DNA of 64,000 nt from Salipaludibacillus agaradhaerens (GCF_002019735.1 NZ_KV917378.1:2506869-2570868); one strand, 5' to 3'. Counted from the stretch's first letter, positions 16,322-24,700 are shown. Made by a program: numbers and translations. Notes: generated from the sequence alone by a model not told the origin.

Positions 16322-16720
16322 TCACATATAACCGCTATTTTTGGCAAGATCAGCTATTTTTTGCTCTTTCAAATAATCTTCCATGTTCTCTTCCGCCGAT
16401 ACCATCACCTTCTGAATCAAACATTCTGGTCCATGGTTCAAGTTGCAGTCAAACAATGAAGCTGTACCTTCAATTGCGTGAATGACATCAAGGAACGAAA
16501 TCTCTTCCCAATTCCGTTTTAATCTATAACCACCATTGGCACCTGAAACGGACTCAACCATTCCCGATTTGGCGAGTTTCGTCAGTATTTTCGATAAATA
16601 CGTAGGCGAAACCTTCTGCCGATCCGCCAGTTCCTGAACACCGACAAACTTATTTGGCGTCGCTACTGCAAGAAAAAGCATGGTATGTAGGGCATAGTCT
16701 GTCGCTTTCGAATACTTCAT
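16322..16720 (-). CDS. Rrf2-family transcription regulator
   Basis: 132 residues with the Rrf2 winged-helix start KYSKATDYALHTMLFLA and the recognition region VSPTYLSKILTKLAKSGMV. Only two cysteines are present in the FDCNLNHGPECLI region, where iron-sulfur Rrf2 members have three, so cluster binding is uncertain and the YwnA-like, redox- or thiol-sensing branch is more likely. It precedes (in opposite or same direction) yhfK-like oxidoreductase sequences, a common pairing. ATG without strong site; start follows family length. Confidence 0.85.
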   Translation of the reverse strand: MKYSKATDYALHTMLFLAVATPNKFVGVQELADRQKVSPTYLSKILTKLAKSGMVESVSGANGGYRLKRNWEEISFLDVIHAIEGTASLFDCNLNHGPECLIQKVMVSAEENMEDYLKEQKIADLAKNSGYM

Positions 16721-16909
16721 AATGCAGTGTTCACCTCTATTAAAGACTTTACATATCCATGATAACCCCCATATTAAGTAGCGTCAAGTTTTAGCTTATG
16801 CCTCGGCTCTTGTAAGTCTACCTTCTACATAATGACAGTGAGAGAAGGACGAAAACGCTCACTGATTGTAGATTCGTTTTATTGTAGGTCCACGTAGAAA
16901 AGGTGAAAA

Positions 16910-16941
16910 GGACTATCCAGCAAACATGCGCTGAATAGTCC
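16910..16941 (-). terminator. terminator of the truncated yhfK-like copy
   Basis: GGACTATCCAGC / GCTGAATAGTCC stem; the same hairpin follows the intact copy at 18083-18113, so the duplication included the terminator. Confidence 0.75.
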
Positions 16942-16967
16942 CGATTTTTCCCCCTAAAGATGTCTGC

Positions 16968-17310
16968 TCACGATAACGTGCTAACCGCTTCGTTAATTGG
17001 CACATCACCAGTTACCACTTGAAATGCCTTGCCAATGGTTGCATCGTTCTCTAAGCTGGCCACGATCACTTTTGCCACATCTTCCCGTCGTACCTCTCTT
17101 ATTTCTGATTCTTGATGTGTTTTTATCTGCCCAGTTCCTTCGTTATTCGTTAAAGCATCAGGATGGATGATCGTATAGTCTAAATCTGTGTCCTTTAACC
17201 ACTCATCTGCATAATGCTTTGCTGCTACGTACGGTGCAAATGACGATGGTGCTGCTTGAATGGCTTCTCGCCTCCCATTTAAGTCAACATCATAATGAAT
17301 GGCTTTACAA
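16968..17310 (-). pseudogene. 5'-truncated duplicate of the yhfK-like gene
   Basis: From the stop at 16968 to about 17290 the minus strand encodes about 110 residues nearly identical to the C-terminal half of the intact gene at 18140-18793 (for example YVAAKHYADEWLK, EDVAKVIVASLEN, GDVPINEAV). Homology fades near 17310, and no NAD-binding N-terminus or start region remains. Missense changes have accumulated (PGAL to PDAL, VPRED to VRRED), as expected of a decaying copy. The two copies flank the VanZ gene. Confidence 0.85.
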
Positions 17311-17471
17311 GATTAACTTTTAAACAATAAAAATATATTGAATATAATGGATAATAGTGTATAATAAATCCATCATTCCTGATTAATTACTAGATTACTA
17401 GAAGGAACGACCACACTATGTGTTTAAGGAGGGTATTATTAGTCCCCTCCTCTTTGAGAGGATGACCTTAA

Positions 17472-18026
17472 GTGATAGACAATAATTTTGTTCATGTGGT
17501 CGGTATCATTTTTCTTGCCATTATAATTATTGGTGACCTCATTATAAATCGACATAGCCAAAAACCCCTACTATGGCGCCTTGTTCTCTATAGTTTTTTA
17601 TACTATATAATGAGTGTCATTAATTTAACTATTTTCCCTATAGATCCTTATAACTTTGGATTTATAGTCGAGCCGCAGCTTATTCCTTTTTACTTCATTT
17701 ATGAGTCGATTCATTACGGTATCCAAAGTGCTTATGTGTACAACCTTATCATGCTGCTGCCTCTTGGAATATATATCCCATTGTTATTCCCAAAGATGAG
17801 AAATGTTATTAAGACCACACTAGTTGGGTTGTTTTTTTCCATAATAATAGAAATAACCCAATTAATAACAAATCGGACATTTGGAGCCATGCGGCAATTT
17901 AACGTTGATGATCTTATTTTGAACACATTAGGCACAGCTTTAGGCTTCTTTATTTTTTGTTTATTATGGAAAATATTAATAAAATATCGTATCCATGCTT
18001 ATCTCGATAGACAAGAAAAAGCTTAA
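17472..18026 (+). CDS. VanZ-family membrane protein
   Basis: 184 residues with about five hydrophobic segments. The VanZ motif region is present: NLTIFPID near residue 50, NLIMLLPLGIYIPLLFP at about 90-107, and IEITQLITNRTFGAMRQFNVDDLILNT (positions about 125-152) with the acidic E and D-D. VanZ-like proteins are linked to low-level glycopeptide or lipopeptide resistance, mechanism unclear. GTG start at 17472 after AGAGGATGACCTTAA. A GC-rich inverted repeat (AGGAGGG / CCCCTCCT, about 17427-17452) precedes it. Sits between two copies of a yhfK-like gene, suggesting insertion with or by the duplication. Confidence 0.85.
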   Translation: MIDNNFVHVVGIIFLAIIIIGDLIINRHSQKPLLWRLVLYSFLYYIMSVINLTIFPIDPYNFGFIVEPQLIPFYFIYESIHYGIQSAYVYNLIMLLPLGIYIPLLFPKMRNVIKTTLVGLFFSIIIEITQLITNRTFGAMRQFNVDDLILNTLGTALGFFIFCLLWKILIKYRIHAYLDRQEKA

Positions 18027-18082
18027 GAATACTTCTTTTGATAGGTTAGAAAGTAGACTTGACGTATATTTAAGGTGAAAAA

Positions 18083-18113
18083 GACTATTCAGCGTATAGG
18101 TCGCTGAATAGTC
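18083..18113 (-). terminator. terminator of the intact yhfK-like gene
   Basis: GACTATTCAGCG / CGCTGAATAGTC perfect arms, located between the convergent VanZ and yhfK-like genes, so it may serve both strands. Confidence 0.75.
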
Positions 18114-18139
18114 CCGTTTTTTCACCCTAAGATATCTGC

Positions 18140-18793
18140 TCACGATAACATGTTAACCGCTTCGTTAATTGGCACATCACCAGTCACCACTTGAAATGCC
18201 TTGCCAATGGTTGCATCGTTCTCTAAGCTGGCCACGATCACTTTTGCCACATCTTCCCGTGGTACCTCTCTTATTTCTGATTCTTGATGGGTTTTTATCT
18301 GCCCAGTTCCTTCGTCATTCGTTAAAGCACCAGGATGGATGATCGTATAGTCTAAATCCGTCCCTTTTAACCACTCATCTGCATAATGCTTTGCTGCTAC
18401 GTACGGTGCAAATGACGATGGTGCTGCTTGAATGGCTTCTCTGCTCGTATCAAAGGACGAAATCATAATGAACCGCTTGACACCAGCCACTTTGGCGGCT
18501 TCAATTGTTTTCACCGCTCCGTCCAAATCGATCAGGATCGTTTTATCCTTCCCTGTATGTGGGCCGGAACCTGCGGTAAAGACAATGGCATCAACACCTT
18601 CAGCCGCTTTAGCAATAGGCTCCACATCATCCTCTAAATCAACGATCGCCGTTTCGGCCCCTAATTTTTCAAAAAAGGGCGCCTGTTCCTCCTTACGAAT
18701 CATGGCTCTAGCTTCCAAGCCTTCACTCTCTTTAATGAAGGATACAAGATGTTTTCCAATTTGACCGTTCGCACCTACAACAAGAACTTTCAT
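18140..18793 (-). CDS. NAD(P)-binding atypical SDR, YhfK-like
   Basis: 217 residues from the second ATG (AAAGGA eight bases upstream; the ATG nine bases earlier is too close). N-terminal dinucleotide-binding GANGQIGKHL (about 7-16), IVFTAGSG, YVAAKHYAD with the Y-x3-K pair. It matches the B. subtilis YhfK type of NAD(P)H-binding SDR-like protein; the substrate is unknown. Cytoplasmic. A truncated second copy lies at 16968. Confidence 0.85.
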   Translation of the reverse strand: MKVLVVGANGQIGKHLVSFIKESEGLEARAMIRKEEQAPFFEKLGAETAIVDLEDDVEPIAKAAEGVDAIVFTAGSGPHTGKDKTILIDLDGAVKTIEAAKVAGVKRFIMISSFDTSREAIQAAPSSFAPYVAAKHYADEWLKGTDLDYTIIHPGALTNDEGTGQIKTHQESEIREVPREDVAKVIVASLENDATIGKAFQVVTGDVPINEAVNMLS

Positions 18794-18883
18794 GCCATAC
18801 ATCCTTTCAATTCATCTCATTAGTCTATTTACCTCTATATATTGGCGTAGCATTATTTCTACTATTTTAAAAAACTCTAGGTG

Positions 18884-19480
18884 CGCGACACTCACAGTCT
18901 TGCTCTCGCTTGAGTGGCGCTAGTCCAGCAGGTGAGCGACACTCACGGCCTTGTTCTCGCCTGAGTAGCGCTTATTCAGACAGTTCGCGACACTCACAAC
19001 CTTACTCTCAGCTGAGTGGCGCTTATCCAGACAGTTCGCGACACTCACAACCTTGCTCTCAGCTGAGTGGCTCTAATTCAGCCGATTCACGACACTCGCA
19101 GCCTTGCTCTCGCCTGAGTGGCGCTTGTTCAGCCGATTCGCGACACTCGCAGCCTTGCTCTCGCCTGAGTGGCGCTTATTCAGACAGTTCACGACACTCA
19201 CGGCCTTGTTCTCGCCTGAGTGGCTCTAATTCAGCCAGTTCGCGACACTCGCAGCCTTGTTCTCGCCTGAGTGGCGCTTATTCAGACAGTTCACGACACT
19301 CACGGCCTTGTTCTCGCCTGAGTGACCCTTATTCAGCCGGTTCGCGACACTCGCAGTCTTGCTCTCGCCTGAGTGGCTCTAATTCAGCCGATTCACGACA
19401 CTCGCAGCCTTGCTCTCGGCTGAGTGGCGCTTGTTCAGCTGATTCGCGACACTCGCAGCCTTGTTCTCGCCTGAGTGGCC
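18884..19480. repeat. 51-bp palindromic tandem repeat array, 12 units
   Basis: Twelve units each contain GCGACACTC, about 17 bases (GCAGCCTTGCTCTCGCC type), GAGTGGCGC and about 16 bases. The two conserved arms are an imperfect inverted repeat and could form a hairpin in every unit. Because 51 is divisible by three, several frames stay open (for example SRHSQPCSRLSG repeats); there is no plausible start or ribosome binding site, so I do not call a protein. A second array with the same arms but different inner sequence is at 37628-38392. Confidence 0.9.
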
Positions 19481-19676
19481 AGTTTTGTTACTTCCCCGCC
19501 ACTCTTGGCCTTTTTTCTAAAACGAAGATATTAAAAGGTAAATATTTACGCAACCTTAACACGATTAACTTCAATTAAATTTTACCGAGTGGAGGGTAAA
19601 CAAAGCAACCTAGACGACTCGCTTAACACGAACCCACTATATTATCTTTATAATACCTCGTACATATTGGCGATTC

Positions 19677-20663
19677 TTAGTCATCAATTGGCAACGGTGC
19701 CTCAGGAGAAACGAAACCTTTGTCACGCAACTCTTGCCAAAATGCGCTCGGTATCTCTTCATGTAATGCTGCGATATTTTGTTCAATCCGTTCTGGTCGG
19801 GTAGTTCCTGGGATAACGGCTGCTACAGCTGGATGAGCCGCTGAAAATTGAAGGGCCGCAGCAATCAAGTTTACATCATGTGCATTAGCTATTTCGTTTA
19901 ACTTGTCAACTCTTAAGCTGATCTCAGACGAAGCTTCACTGTATTCATAATGCGAACCTCCAGCAATAATGCCAGAACCGTATGGCGCACCGACGACAAT
20001 ATCTACTCCTTTTTCTTTTGCTAATGGCATAAGTCTTTTTAAAGCATGTTCATGATTTAGAAGTGTATACCTTGTCGCTTGAAGCGCAATGTCTGGCTTC
20101 GTTTCCTCCAATTCTAAGGCAAGCTCAATCGGCTCAGTTCGATTGACGCCTATTCCCCACGCTTTAATCACGCCTTCATCCCGAAGCCGTGTCAGTTCGC
20201 GAAAAGCCCCTGTTCTTGCCTCTTCAAATTTGGACAGCCACTCATCACCGTGAAAATCCGGTGAAATATCATGGACGTAAACAATATCAAGCCGGTCTGT
20301 CTGAAGTCTCTCTAAACTCTGCTCTATCGACTTGCGTGTCCCCTCCGCACTATAATCATCAACGACCTTATTCTGACGTCCATATTGAAACAAACCATCT
20401 TTCTTTTCTGTTTCATCAAGAACCACACGACCGACTTTCGTACTCAACACGTAGTCATCTCGCTCATAGTGTGACAGCACCTCGCCTAAACGCATCTCCG
20501 CAAGACCTGCGCCATAAAACGGTGCCGTGTCAAAATAACGGATGCCGTGTTCCCAAGCTGCTTTTATCGTCTCTTTTGCTTCCTCTTCTGGAATCACACG
20601 ATACATATTACCTAAAGGTGCTGTACCAAAGCCTAGTTTTCCTTCTTGTTTCAGATTGATCAT
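19677..20663 (-). CDS. aldo/keto reductase (D-threo-aldose/pyridoxal dehydrogenase-like)
   Basis: 328 residues. The AKR signature is present: GFGTAPLGNMY start, YFDTAPFYGAGLAEMRLGE with catalytic Asp and Tyr, STKVGR (catalytic Lys), VYVHDIS in place of the usual V-x-x-HD, and IPGTTRPERIEQN for NADP binding. The form resembles the branch that includes D-threo-aldose 1-dehydrogenase and pyridoxal 4-dehydrogenase. Cytoplasmic oxidoreductase. Start ATG with GGTGGTGACAGATT. Single-gene unit; no pathway context nearby. Confidence 0.85.
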   Translation of the reverse strand: MINLKQEGKLGFGTAPLGNMYRVIPEEEAKETIKAAWEHGIRYFDTAPFYGAGLAEMRLGEVLSHYERDDYVLSTKVGRVVLDETEKKDGLFQYGRQNKVVDDYSAEGTRKSIEQSLERLQTDRLDIVYVHDISPDFHGDEWLSKFEEARTGAFRELTRLRDEGVIKAWGIGVNRTEPIELALELEETKPDIALQATRYTLLNHEHALKRLMPLAKEKGVDIVVGAPYGSGIIAGGSHYEYSEASSEISLRVDKLNEIANAHDVNLIAAALQFSAAHPAVAAVIPGTTRPERIEQNIAALHEEIPSAFWQELRDKGFVSPEAPLPIDD

Positions 20664-20858
20664 AATCTGTCACCACCCATTGAAAATAGTTTATTAACTT
20701 CTACTTCTGTCACATAGCTCTAAGCTCTCACTTATTTCAAATAACCGGAAAAGCAGAACATTAAACATATTAAAGCCAAATAACTAACAAATTTAACCAC
20801 TATATAGGAAATAGGGCAAGACAGGAATTCACTAGGTACCCGCCTCTTCTTTGCGATC

Positions 20859-20909
20859 ATAAAGCGAACCTTCAATTTGTGGTAAGGTTGAACGTTTAGC
20901 TGTGATAAA
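20859..20909 (+). mobile_element. short form of the bcr1-like element
   Basis: ATAAAGCGAACCTTCAAT ... GAACGTTTAGCTGTGATAAA: both ends of the element in 51 bases, centre missing. It lies downstream of the small gene 21059-21229, next to its terminator. Confidence 0.65.
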
Positions 20910-20911
20910 AA

Positions 20912-20957
20912 GAAAAAACGGTTAAACATACGCGATACTTTCACGATGTCTAACCGT
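20912..20957 (-). terminator. terminator of the small gene at 21059
   Basis: Minus strand ACGGTTAGACA ... TGTTTAACCGT followed by TTTTTTC. Confidence 0.7.
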
Positions 20958-21058
20958 ATAAACAATAATGTGAATGTTTGATGATGTTTACCAAACTTTT
21001 TTAGCAACACTTAGTTATTAACCCATCATACTCTTTGTAAGCTAAAGCTAAACGCATA

Positions 21059-21229
21059 TCAATATTCTTCATATATATCATCAGCATGTTTGAAACGAAT
21101 GTCTTCAGAATTTAACGTCGCCATTTTATCGCTTCGATCTTCCCTATCACCTGGTAATGTACCTTCTGGAACTAAATCTTGGTTATCTTTAAAAACCGTC
21201 TTCTGTTGTTTCTTATTATCGCTGTTCAT
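21059..21229 (-). CDS. 56-residue hydrophilic protein
   Basis: ATG preceded by GGAGTGGTTAAA, a near-ideal site, then 56 codons to TGA and an intrinsic terminator 100 bases on. The product is very polar and acidic (MNSDNKKQQKTVF start, PEGTLPGDREDRSD centre, ADDIYEEY end), with no membrane segment or cysteine. Size and composition recall small Bacillus stress or spore proteins, but I do not recognise the family. Confidence 0.7.
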   Translation of the reverse strand: MNSDNKKQQKTVFKDNQDLVPEGTLPGDREDRSDKMATLNSEDIRFKHADDIYEEY

Positions 21230-21371
21230 TTTAACCACTCCTATCCATAAAGTGTCTGAATCGATATTATCCCCAAAGGTTTCTTTTTTAGACTAAGAAG
21301 CGGGTTAGAAAAGATTACGATGCTATAGCTCTTTAATTATTGGGTCACCAGTATGGCCGTTCAACTCTTCA

Positions 21372-21400
21372 TTGACAAAATGTTAGAATATGTATATACT
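21372..21400 (+). promoter_or_regulatory. sigma-A promoter of the mutS2-like leader
   Basis: Consensus TTGACA (21372-21377), 17 bases, TATACT (21395-21400). The predicted leader to the mutS2-like gene is about 305 bases. Confidence 0.88.
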
Positions 21401-21462
21401 TGGAACAATTACACAACCTTTATGTTGAATGCCTCATAGACGGGGCTGAAGGAGTTTGTTTT

Positions 21463-21486
21463 ATGAGTGTGAGTGTTCTTAACTAG
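21463..21486 (+). CDS. 7-residue leader peptide MSVSVLN
   Basis: AAGGAG eight bases before ATG, then seven codons and TAG. The last three codons (GTTCTTAAC, 21475-21483) form the 5' arm of the large leader stem, so ribosome position on this peptide would decide the fold. Coding this short is supported by the ideal ribosome binding site and the geometry rather than by homology. Confidence 0.7.
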   Translation: MSVSVLN

Positions 21487-21676
21487 TCCATAACCGGATA
21501 TGTACGAATAGTTTAAAACCGTCAACAATGTCGGTTTATTTGCGTTACCTATTCGTACACGTTAAGAACCAAGCAATCGATAAATCGATACAGCACCCGT
21601 CTGTTTTTTTTCAGACTGGGCCTGTTCAACGTAAAGGGCGGCTAAACGCCTCAAGCGACTGCTTGAGGCGTTTTTT
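21475..21676 (+). promoter_or_regulatory. leader-peptide attenuator of the mutS2-like gene
   Basis: Nested pairings: GTTCTTAAC (21475-21483) with GTTAAGAAC (21561-21569); TGTACGAATAG (21501-21511) with CTATTCGTACA (21549-21559); AAACCG (21516-21521) with CGGTTT (21532-21537). A second hairpin surrounds a T-run at 21597-21620. The final terminator is AACGCCTCAAGC / GCTTGAGGCGTT (21645-21672) plus six T, 36 bases before the start codon. This arrangement of uORF, long stem and terminator is that of ribosome-stalling attenuators of antibiotic resistance genes. Confidence 0.8.
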
Positions 21677-21711
21677 GTGTATATTTTTTTTAAGAAGGGA
21701 CGATCGACGTC

Positions 21712-23640
21712 ATGAATCATACATCATTAAAACAACTGGATTATCAACATATTTTAGATACTGTCGCCACATTCGCCCATACTGAGCGAGCTAAAGAAAC
21801 CATTCGCACGAGTGAACCGAAGTTTGTAAGGAAGCATATTGATCAAATGTTAAACGACGTTTGGGAAGCTTACCGCATTATCACGATTAGTTCAAGCATC
21901 CCCATTCACTCACTGGATGACATGTCAGCTTACCTTCAACAGGCAAAGAAAGGATTGTACTTACAACCTAGTCAATTACAACGCGTCCTCTCCTTCCTTG
22001 AGCATTGCCGCAAACTTAACACGTTTATGCGCGATAAAGTGCCTGTAGCGCCAAACGTTGCCAATTATGTGTTATCGATAAACGATATGAGTGATACTGA
22101 AAACGCCATCGCTGGCAGCCTTCGTCACGGTCAAATTGATGATCATGCTTCACCAGAACTGGCAAATATCCGTCGCCACCGTCGGATAAAGCAAGCAGAA
22201 ATAAAAGAGAAAGCAGAAGCAATATGCCGTTCAAAAAAATGGGCTCCGTATCTTCAAGACAGCCTCGTTGTTGAGAAGAACGACAGGTTAACCATTCCGG
22301 TAAAAAAACAATATCGTTCGAAAGTATCCGGCACTATGATTGACACGTCTTCATCTGGCGCTACTATCTTTGTGGAACCAAAAGAATTAGCCACTCTCTA
22401 TGAGCAATTAAATGACTTAACTATGGCGGAAACGTATGAAGTGGAAACGATTCTTTATACGTTAACTGCCAGCATATTAGACATAGAAAGCGACTTGCAT
22501 ATGGCCATGGACATTATGCATCACTATGACGTCCTCTTCGCCAAAGCGAAATATGGTCAATCCATCAACGCCGTTATTCCGAAGCTTAATGAAGACTACA
22601 TGATCCACCTTGATGCAGCACGCCATCCACTACTAGGAGAGCAAGCTGTCCCATTGTCCCTTAAACTAGGCATACGAGACCGTGCACTGGTGATTACCGG
22701 TCCAAATACAGGGGGAAAAACGGTGACGTTAAAGACTATCGGACTGCTTACGCTTATGGCACAAACGGGGCTGATGGTTCCGGCTGGCCCCAACACATCG
22801 CTTCACGTCTTTCAAAAACTATTTGTCGACATTGGTGACGGTCAAAGCATTGAACAAAATTTAAGTACCTTTAGTTCTCGCCTAACGAATATTATTGACA
22901 TTTTGGAAATAACTGATGATAAAACATTAGTCCTTATTGATGAACTAGGCTCAGGCACCGATCCGAACGAAGGCATGGCTCTCGCCCATATTATTCTTGA
23001 ACAATTATATGCTAAAGGGGCGACGATTGTAGCCACGACTCACTATCGCGAGTTAAAATCATTGGCACAGACACACGATGGATTTCTAAATGGCTCAATG
23101 ACCTTTGATGTGGACACATTGCAGCCCACTTATCGGCTTTTATTAGGGGAGACAGGGAATAGTCAGGCATTCGATATCGCCTTCAAACTAGGTCTTCACC
23201 CAACACTCATTCACCGGGCTCAACAATTATGCGGAAATCTGGTCGATGAGACATCCTATTCCATAGCAGACATCGACCAAACGCAAAAAAGGCGTTATGA
23301 CAAACAACTGGCCACAACGAACTATGTGAGGACACAACAGAAAAAGAAAAAAACAGCTATCCCTTTATTTAATCAGGGAGACAATGTCACAGTATCCCCC
23401 CATCAAGAAGTAGGCATTGTTTATAAAGGTCCTGATGAGAAAGGAGACTACATCGTTCAAATTAAAGGGGAAAAACACCGCATTAACCATAAGCGGCTGA
23501 CCCTTCACATTCCAGCAAGTGAGCTATACCCACCAGACTATGACTTCGATATTATTTTTAAATCGGTGGATTATCGCAAAACAAAACACCTGCTTGAACG
23601 AAAACACGTAGATGGCCTCGTCTTAGACGACGAAGAGTAA
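21712..23640 (+). CDS. MutS2-like ATPase lacking the Smr domain
   Basis: 642 residues against about 785 for MutS2. The core/lever region with SSSGATIFVEPKEL (about 212-226) matches MutS2; the ATPase has ITGPNTGGKTVTLKT (328-342), LVLIDELGSGTDP (406-418) and ATTHYRELKSL (445-451). A KOW-like segment (about 553-595, FNQGDNVTV...GIVYKG) follows, and the protein ends near residue 642 where MutS2 continues into the Smr nuclease domain. MutS2 in B. subtilis recognises collided ribosomes and splits them. This paralogue keeps ATPase and KOW, loses Smr, and is controlled by a translation-sensing leader, so a drug-induced ribosome-rescue role is my inference. Ends before a strong terminator. Confidence 0.85.
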   Translation: MNHTSLKQLDYQHILDTVATFAHTERAKETIRTSEPKFVRKHIDQMLNDVWEAYRIITISSSIPIHSLDDMSAYLQQAKKGLYLQPSQLQRVLSFLEHCRKLNTFMRDKVPVAPNVANYVLSINDMSDTENAIAGSLRHGQIDDHASPELANIRRHRRIKQAEIKEKAEAICRSKKWAPYLQDSLVVEKNDRLTIPVKKQYRSKVSGTMIDTSSSGATIFVEPKELATLYEQLNDLTMAETYEVETILYTLTASILDIESDLHMAMDIMHHYDVLFAKAKYGQSINAVIPKLNEDYMIHLDAARHPLLGEQAVPLSLKLGIRDRALVITGPNTGGKTVTLKTIGLLTLMAQTGLMVPAGPNTSLHVFQKLFVDIGDGQSIEQNLSTFSSRLTNIIDILEITDDKTLVLIDELGSGTDPNEGMALAHIILEQLYAKGATIVATTHYRELKSLAQTHDGFLNGSMTFDVDTLQPTYRLLLGETGNSQAFDIAFKLGLHPTLIHRAQQLCGNLVDETSYSIADIDQTQKRRYDKQLATTNYVRTQQKKKKTAIPLFNQGDNVTVSPHQEVGIVYKGPDEKGDYIVQIKGEKHRINHKRLTLHIPASELYPPDYDFDIIFKSVDYRKTKHLLERKHVDGLVLDDEE

Positions 23641-23659
23641 TAAGGGGTAAAAATGTTAG

Positions 23660-23695
23660 AAGGGACTGTATCGACGTTATGATACAGTCCCTTTT
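23660..23695 (+). terminator. terminator of the mutS2-like gene
   Basis: AAGGGACTGTATC / GATACAGTCCCTT with T run; it abuts the degenerate CRISPR repeat. Confidence 0.9.
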
Positions 23696-23787
23696 AAATC
23701 ATGCACTCATAAAGAGTGCGACAAAGCATCTATCAAGACCGAACTTTAATTACTTATTTCAATCCACGCACTCATAAAGAGTGCGAC
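23691..23787 (-). CRISPR. orphan type I-C mini-array: two repeats, one spacer
   Basis: Repeat 2 (23756-23787, 32 nt) read on the minus strand starts GTCGCACTCTTTATGAGTGC and ends GTGGATTGAAAT, the type I-C repeat of Bacillus (B. halodurans type) with small changes. A spacer of 33 nt (23723-23755) separates it from repeat 1 (23691-23722), whose inner 20 bases are identical and whose distal part is degenerate, as usual for the terminal repeat of an array. No cas gene is in the window. It is therefore a relic or an array served by Cas proteins encoded elsewhere. Confidence 0.85.
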
Positions 23788-23949
23788 AGCGAAAATCTCC
23801 CAATTTTCAGGAATTCACTTACCGTATTTCGAGATTTCTTTAAATTATGCCTTAAATGAGAGAGTTATTCCCTATCATTCAGGTTTTTCTTGGTGCGGGG
23901 CCTCTAGGGATTTTATGTGCGCTTATGGTTCGCACCAGTTTTAATCGGT

Positions 23950-23999
23950 GAACTTCAATCAGGACATTAGCGCCTCGTTATCTCCCACCTAATTAGTAT
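23950..23999 (+). mobile_element. left half of a bcr1-like element
   Basis: TGAACTTCAATCAGGACATTAGCG ... TATCTCCCACCTAATTAG matches the element up to the centre of the second hairpin (first hairpin deleted). The matching right half resumes at 24652. Confidence 0.6.
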
Positions 24000-24651
24000 A
24001 AAAAGAAGTGCTGCCGCTAGCAATTCAAAAAAGAGAAGTCATATACCCAATAGAAATCCAGAAGTATTTAAAGCTAAGTGGGAGGACGATGAAAAAAGTG
24101 CTTTCTCAACCAGTTGATAAAAAGCTAATTTCCTTCTGTCATCGTGAGGATGTCCCCTTATCGGTAGGGGATCAGATTAAGAAGCCAATATGAGAAATAG
24201 GCGGAAAAAATCCCCTTAAATAGTCATTTGCCATAACAATAGCTTGAATAGGCGGAGAGATTCCGCTAATGACTCGGAAAATCTGAAAAATGGATCGTTT
24301 TATTTTGCATAAACGGAAAACTTCCTCCTATCTTCCCAAAAATGAGCTCTCCCCTGCAGCTAACCGAAAAATCTCCGCTTATTTTACTCTCATAACTCAA
24401 TCAATTATTGATAAGCCGTCTTATCTAAAGGTAAAGACATTTATACCGAGGTTTTTTATTAATGACAAGCCTCAGGTGGTAACCCGTCTAAATCTGCCTT
24501 TAACCGGGTATTCCCTTCTTTATCTCTAAACAATTAGGATTATTAAACTGAAAATTATGACATTATTGATACAATGCTAGTGAAGTTAATTATATAAAAA
24601 TAATTCGAAATGTAAACCATCATTCCCCATTCGTGACCATAACTTTAAAAT
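24000..24651. other. about 650 bases between two half elements, no convincing gene
   Basis: A frame at 24008-24193 (+) contains GGGAGGACG before an internal ATG, but its product is unfamiliar and short. Otherwise I see AT-rich sequence and several GGCGGA motifs. The segment appears to separate the halves of one bcr1-like element, so it may be an insertion into the element's loop. Confidence 0.4.
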
Positions 24652-24700
24652 TGTCTCTATTTTGAGCCGGGCGTTTTACGAACGGGTTAGCTGTGATAAA
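24652..24700 (+). mobile_element. right half of a bcr1-like element
   Basis: CTCTATTTTGAGCCGGGCG ... TTAGCTGTGATAAA, the right end of the element. Confidence 0.6.

Noticed and set aside
18910-19578. 222-residue Ser/Arg/His-rich frame over the first 51-bp array
   Set aside because: Period of 51 keeps several frames open; no ribosome binding site, low-complexity product, frame continues into unrelated sequence.
20732-21010. 92-residue minus-strand frame
   Set aside because: It runs through a short bcr1-like element and the terminator of the small gene at 21059.
24008-24193. 61-residue frame between the half elements
   Set aside because: Possible internal start after GGGAGGACG, but the product is unfamiliar and unsupported by neighbours.
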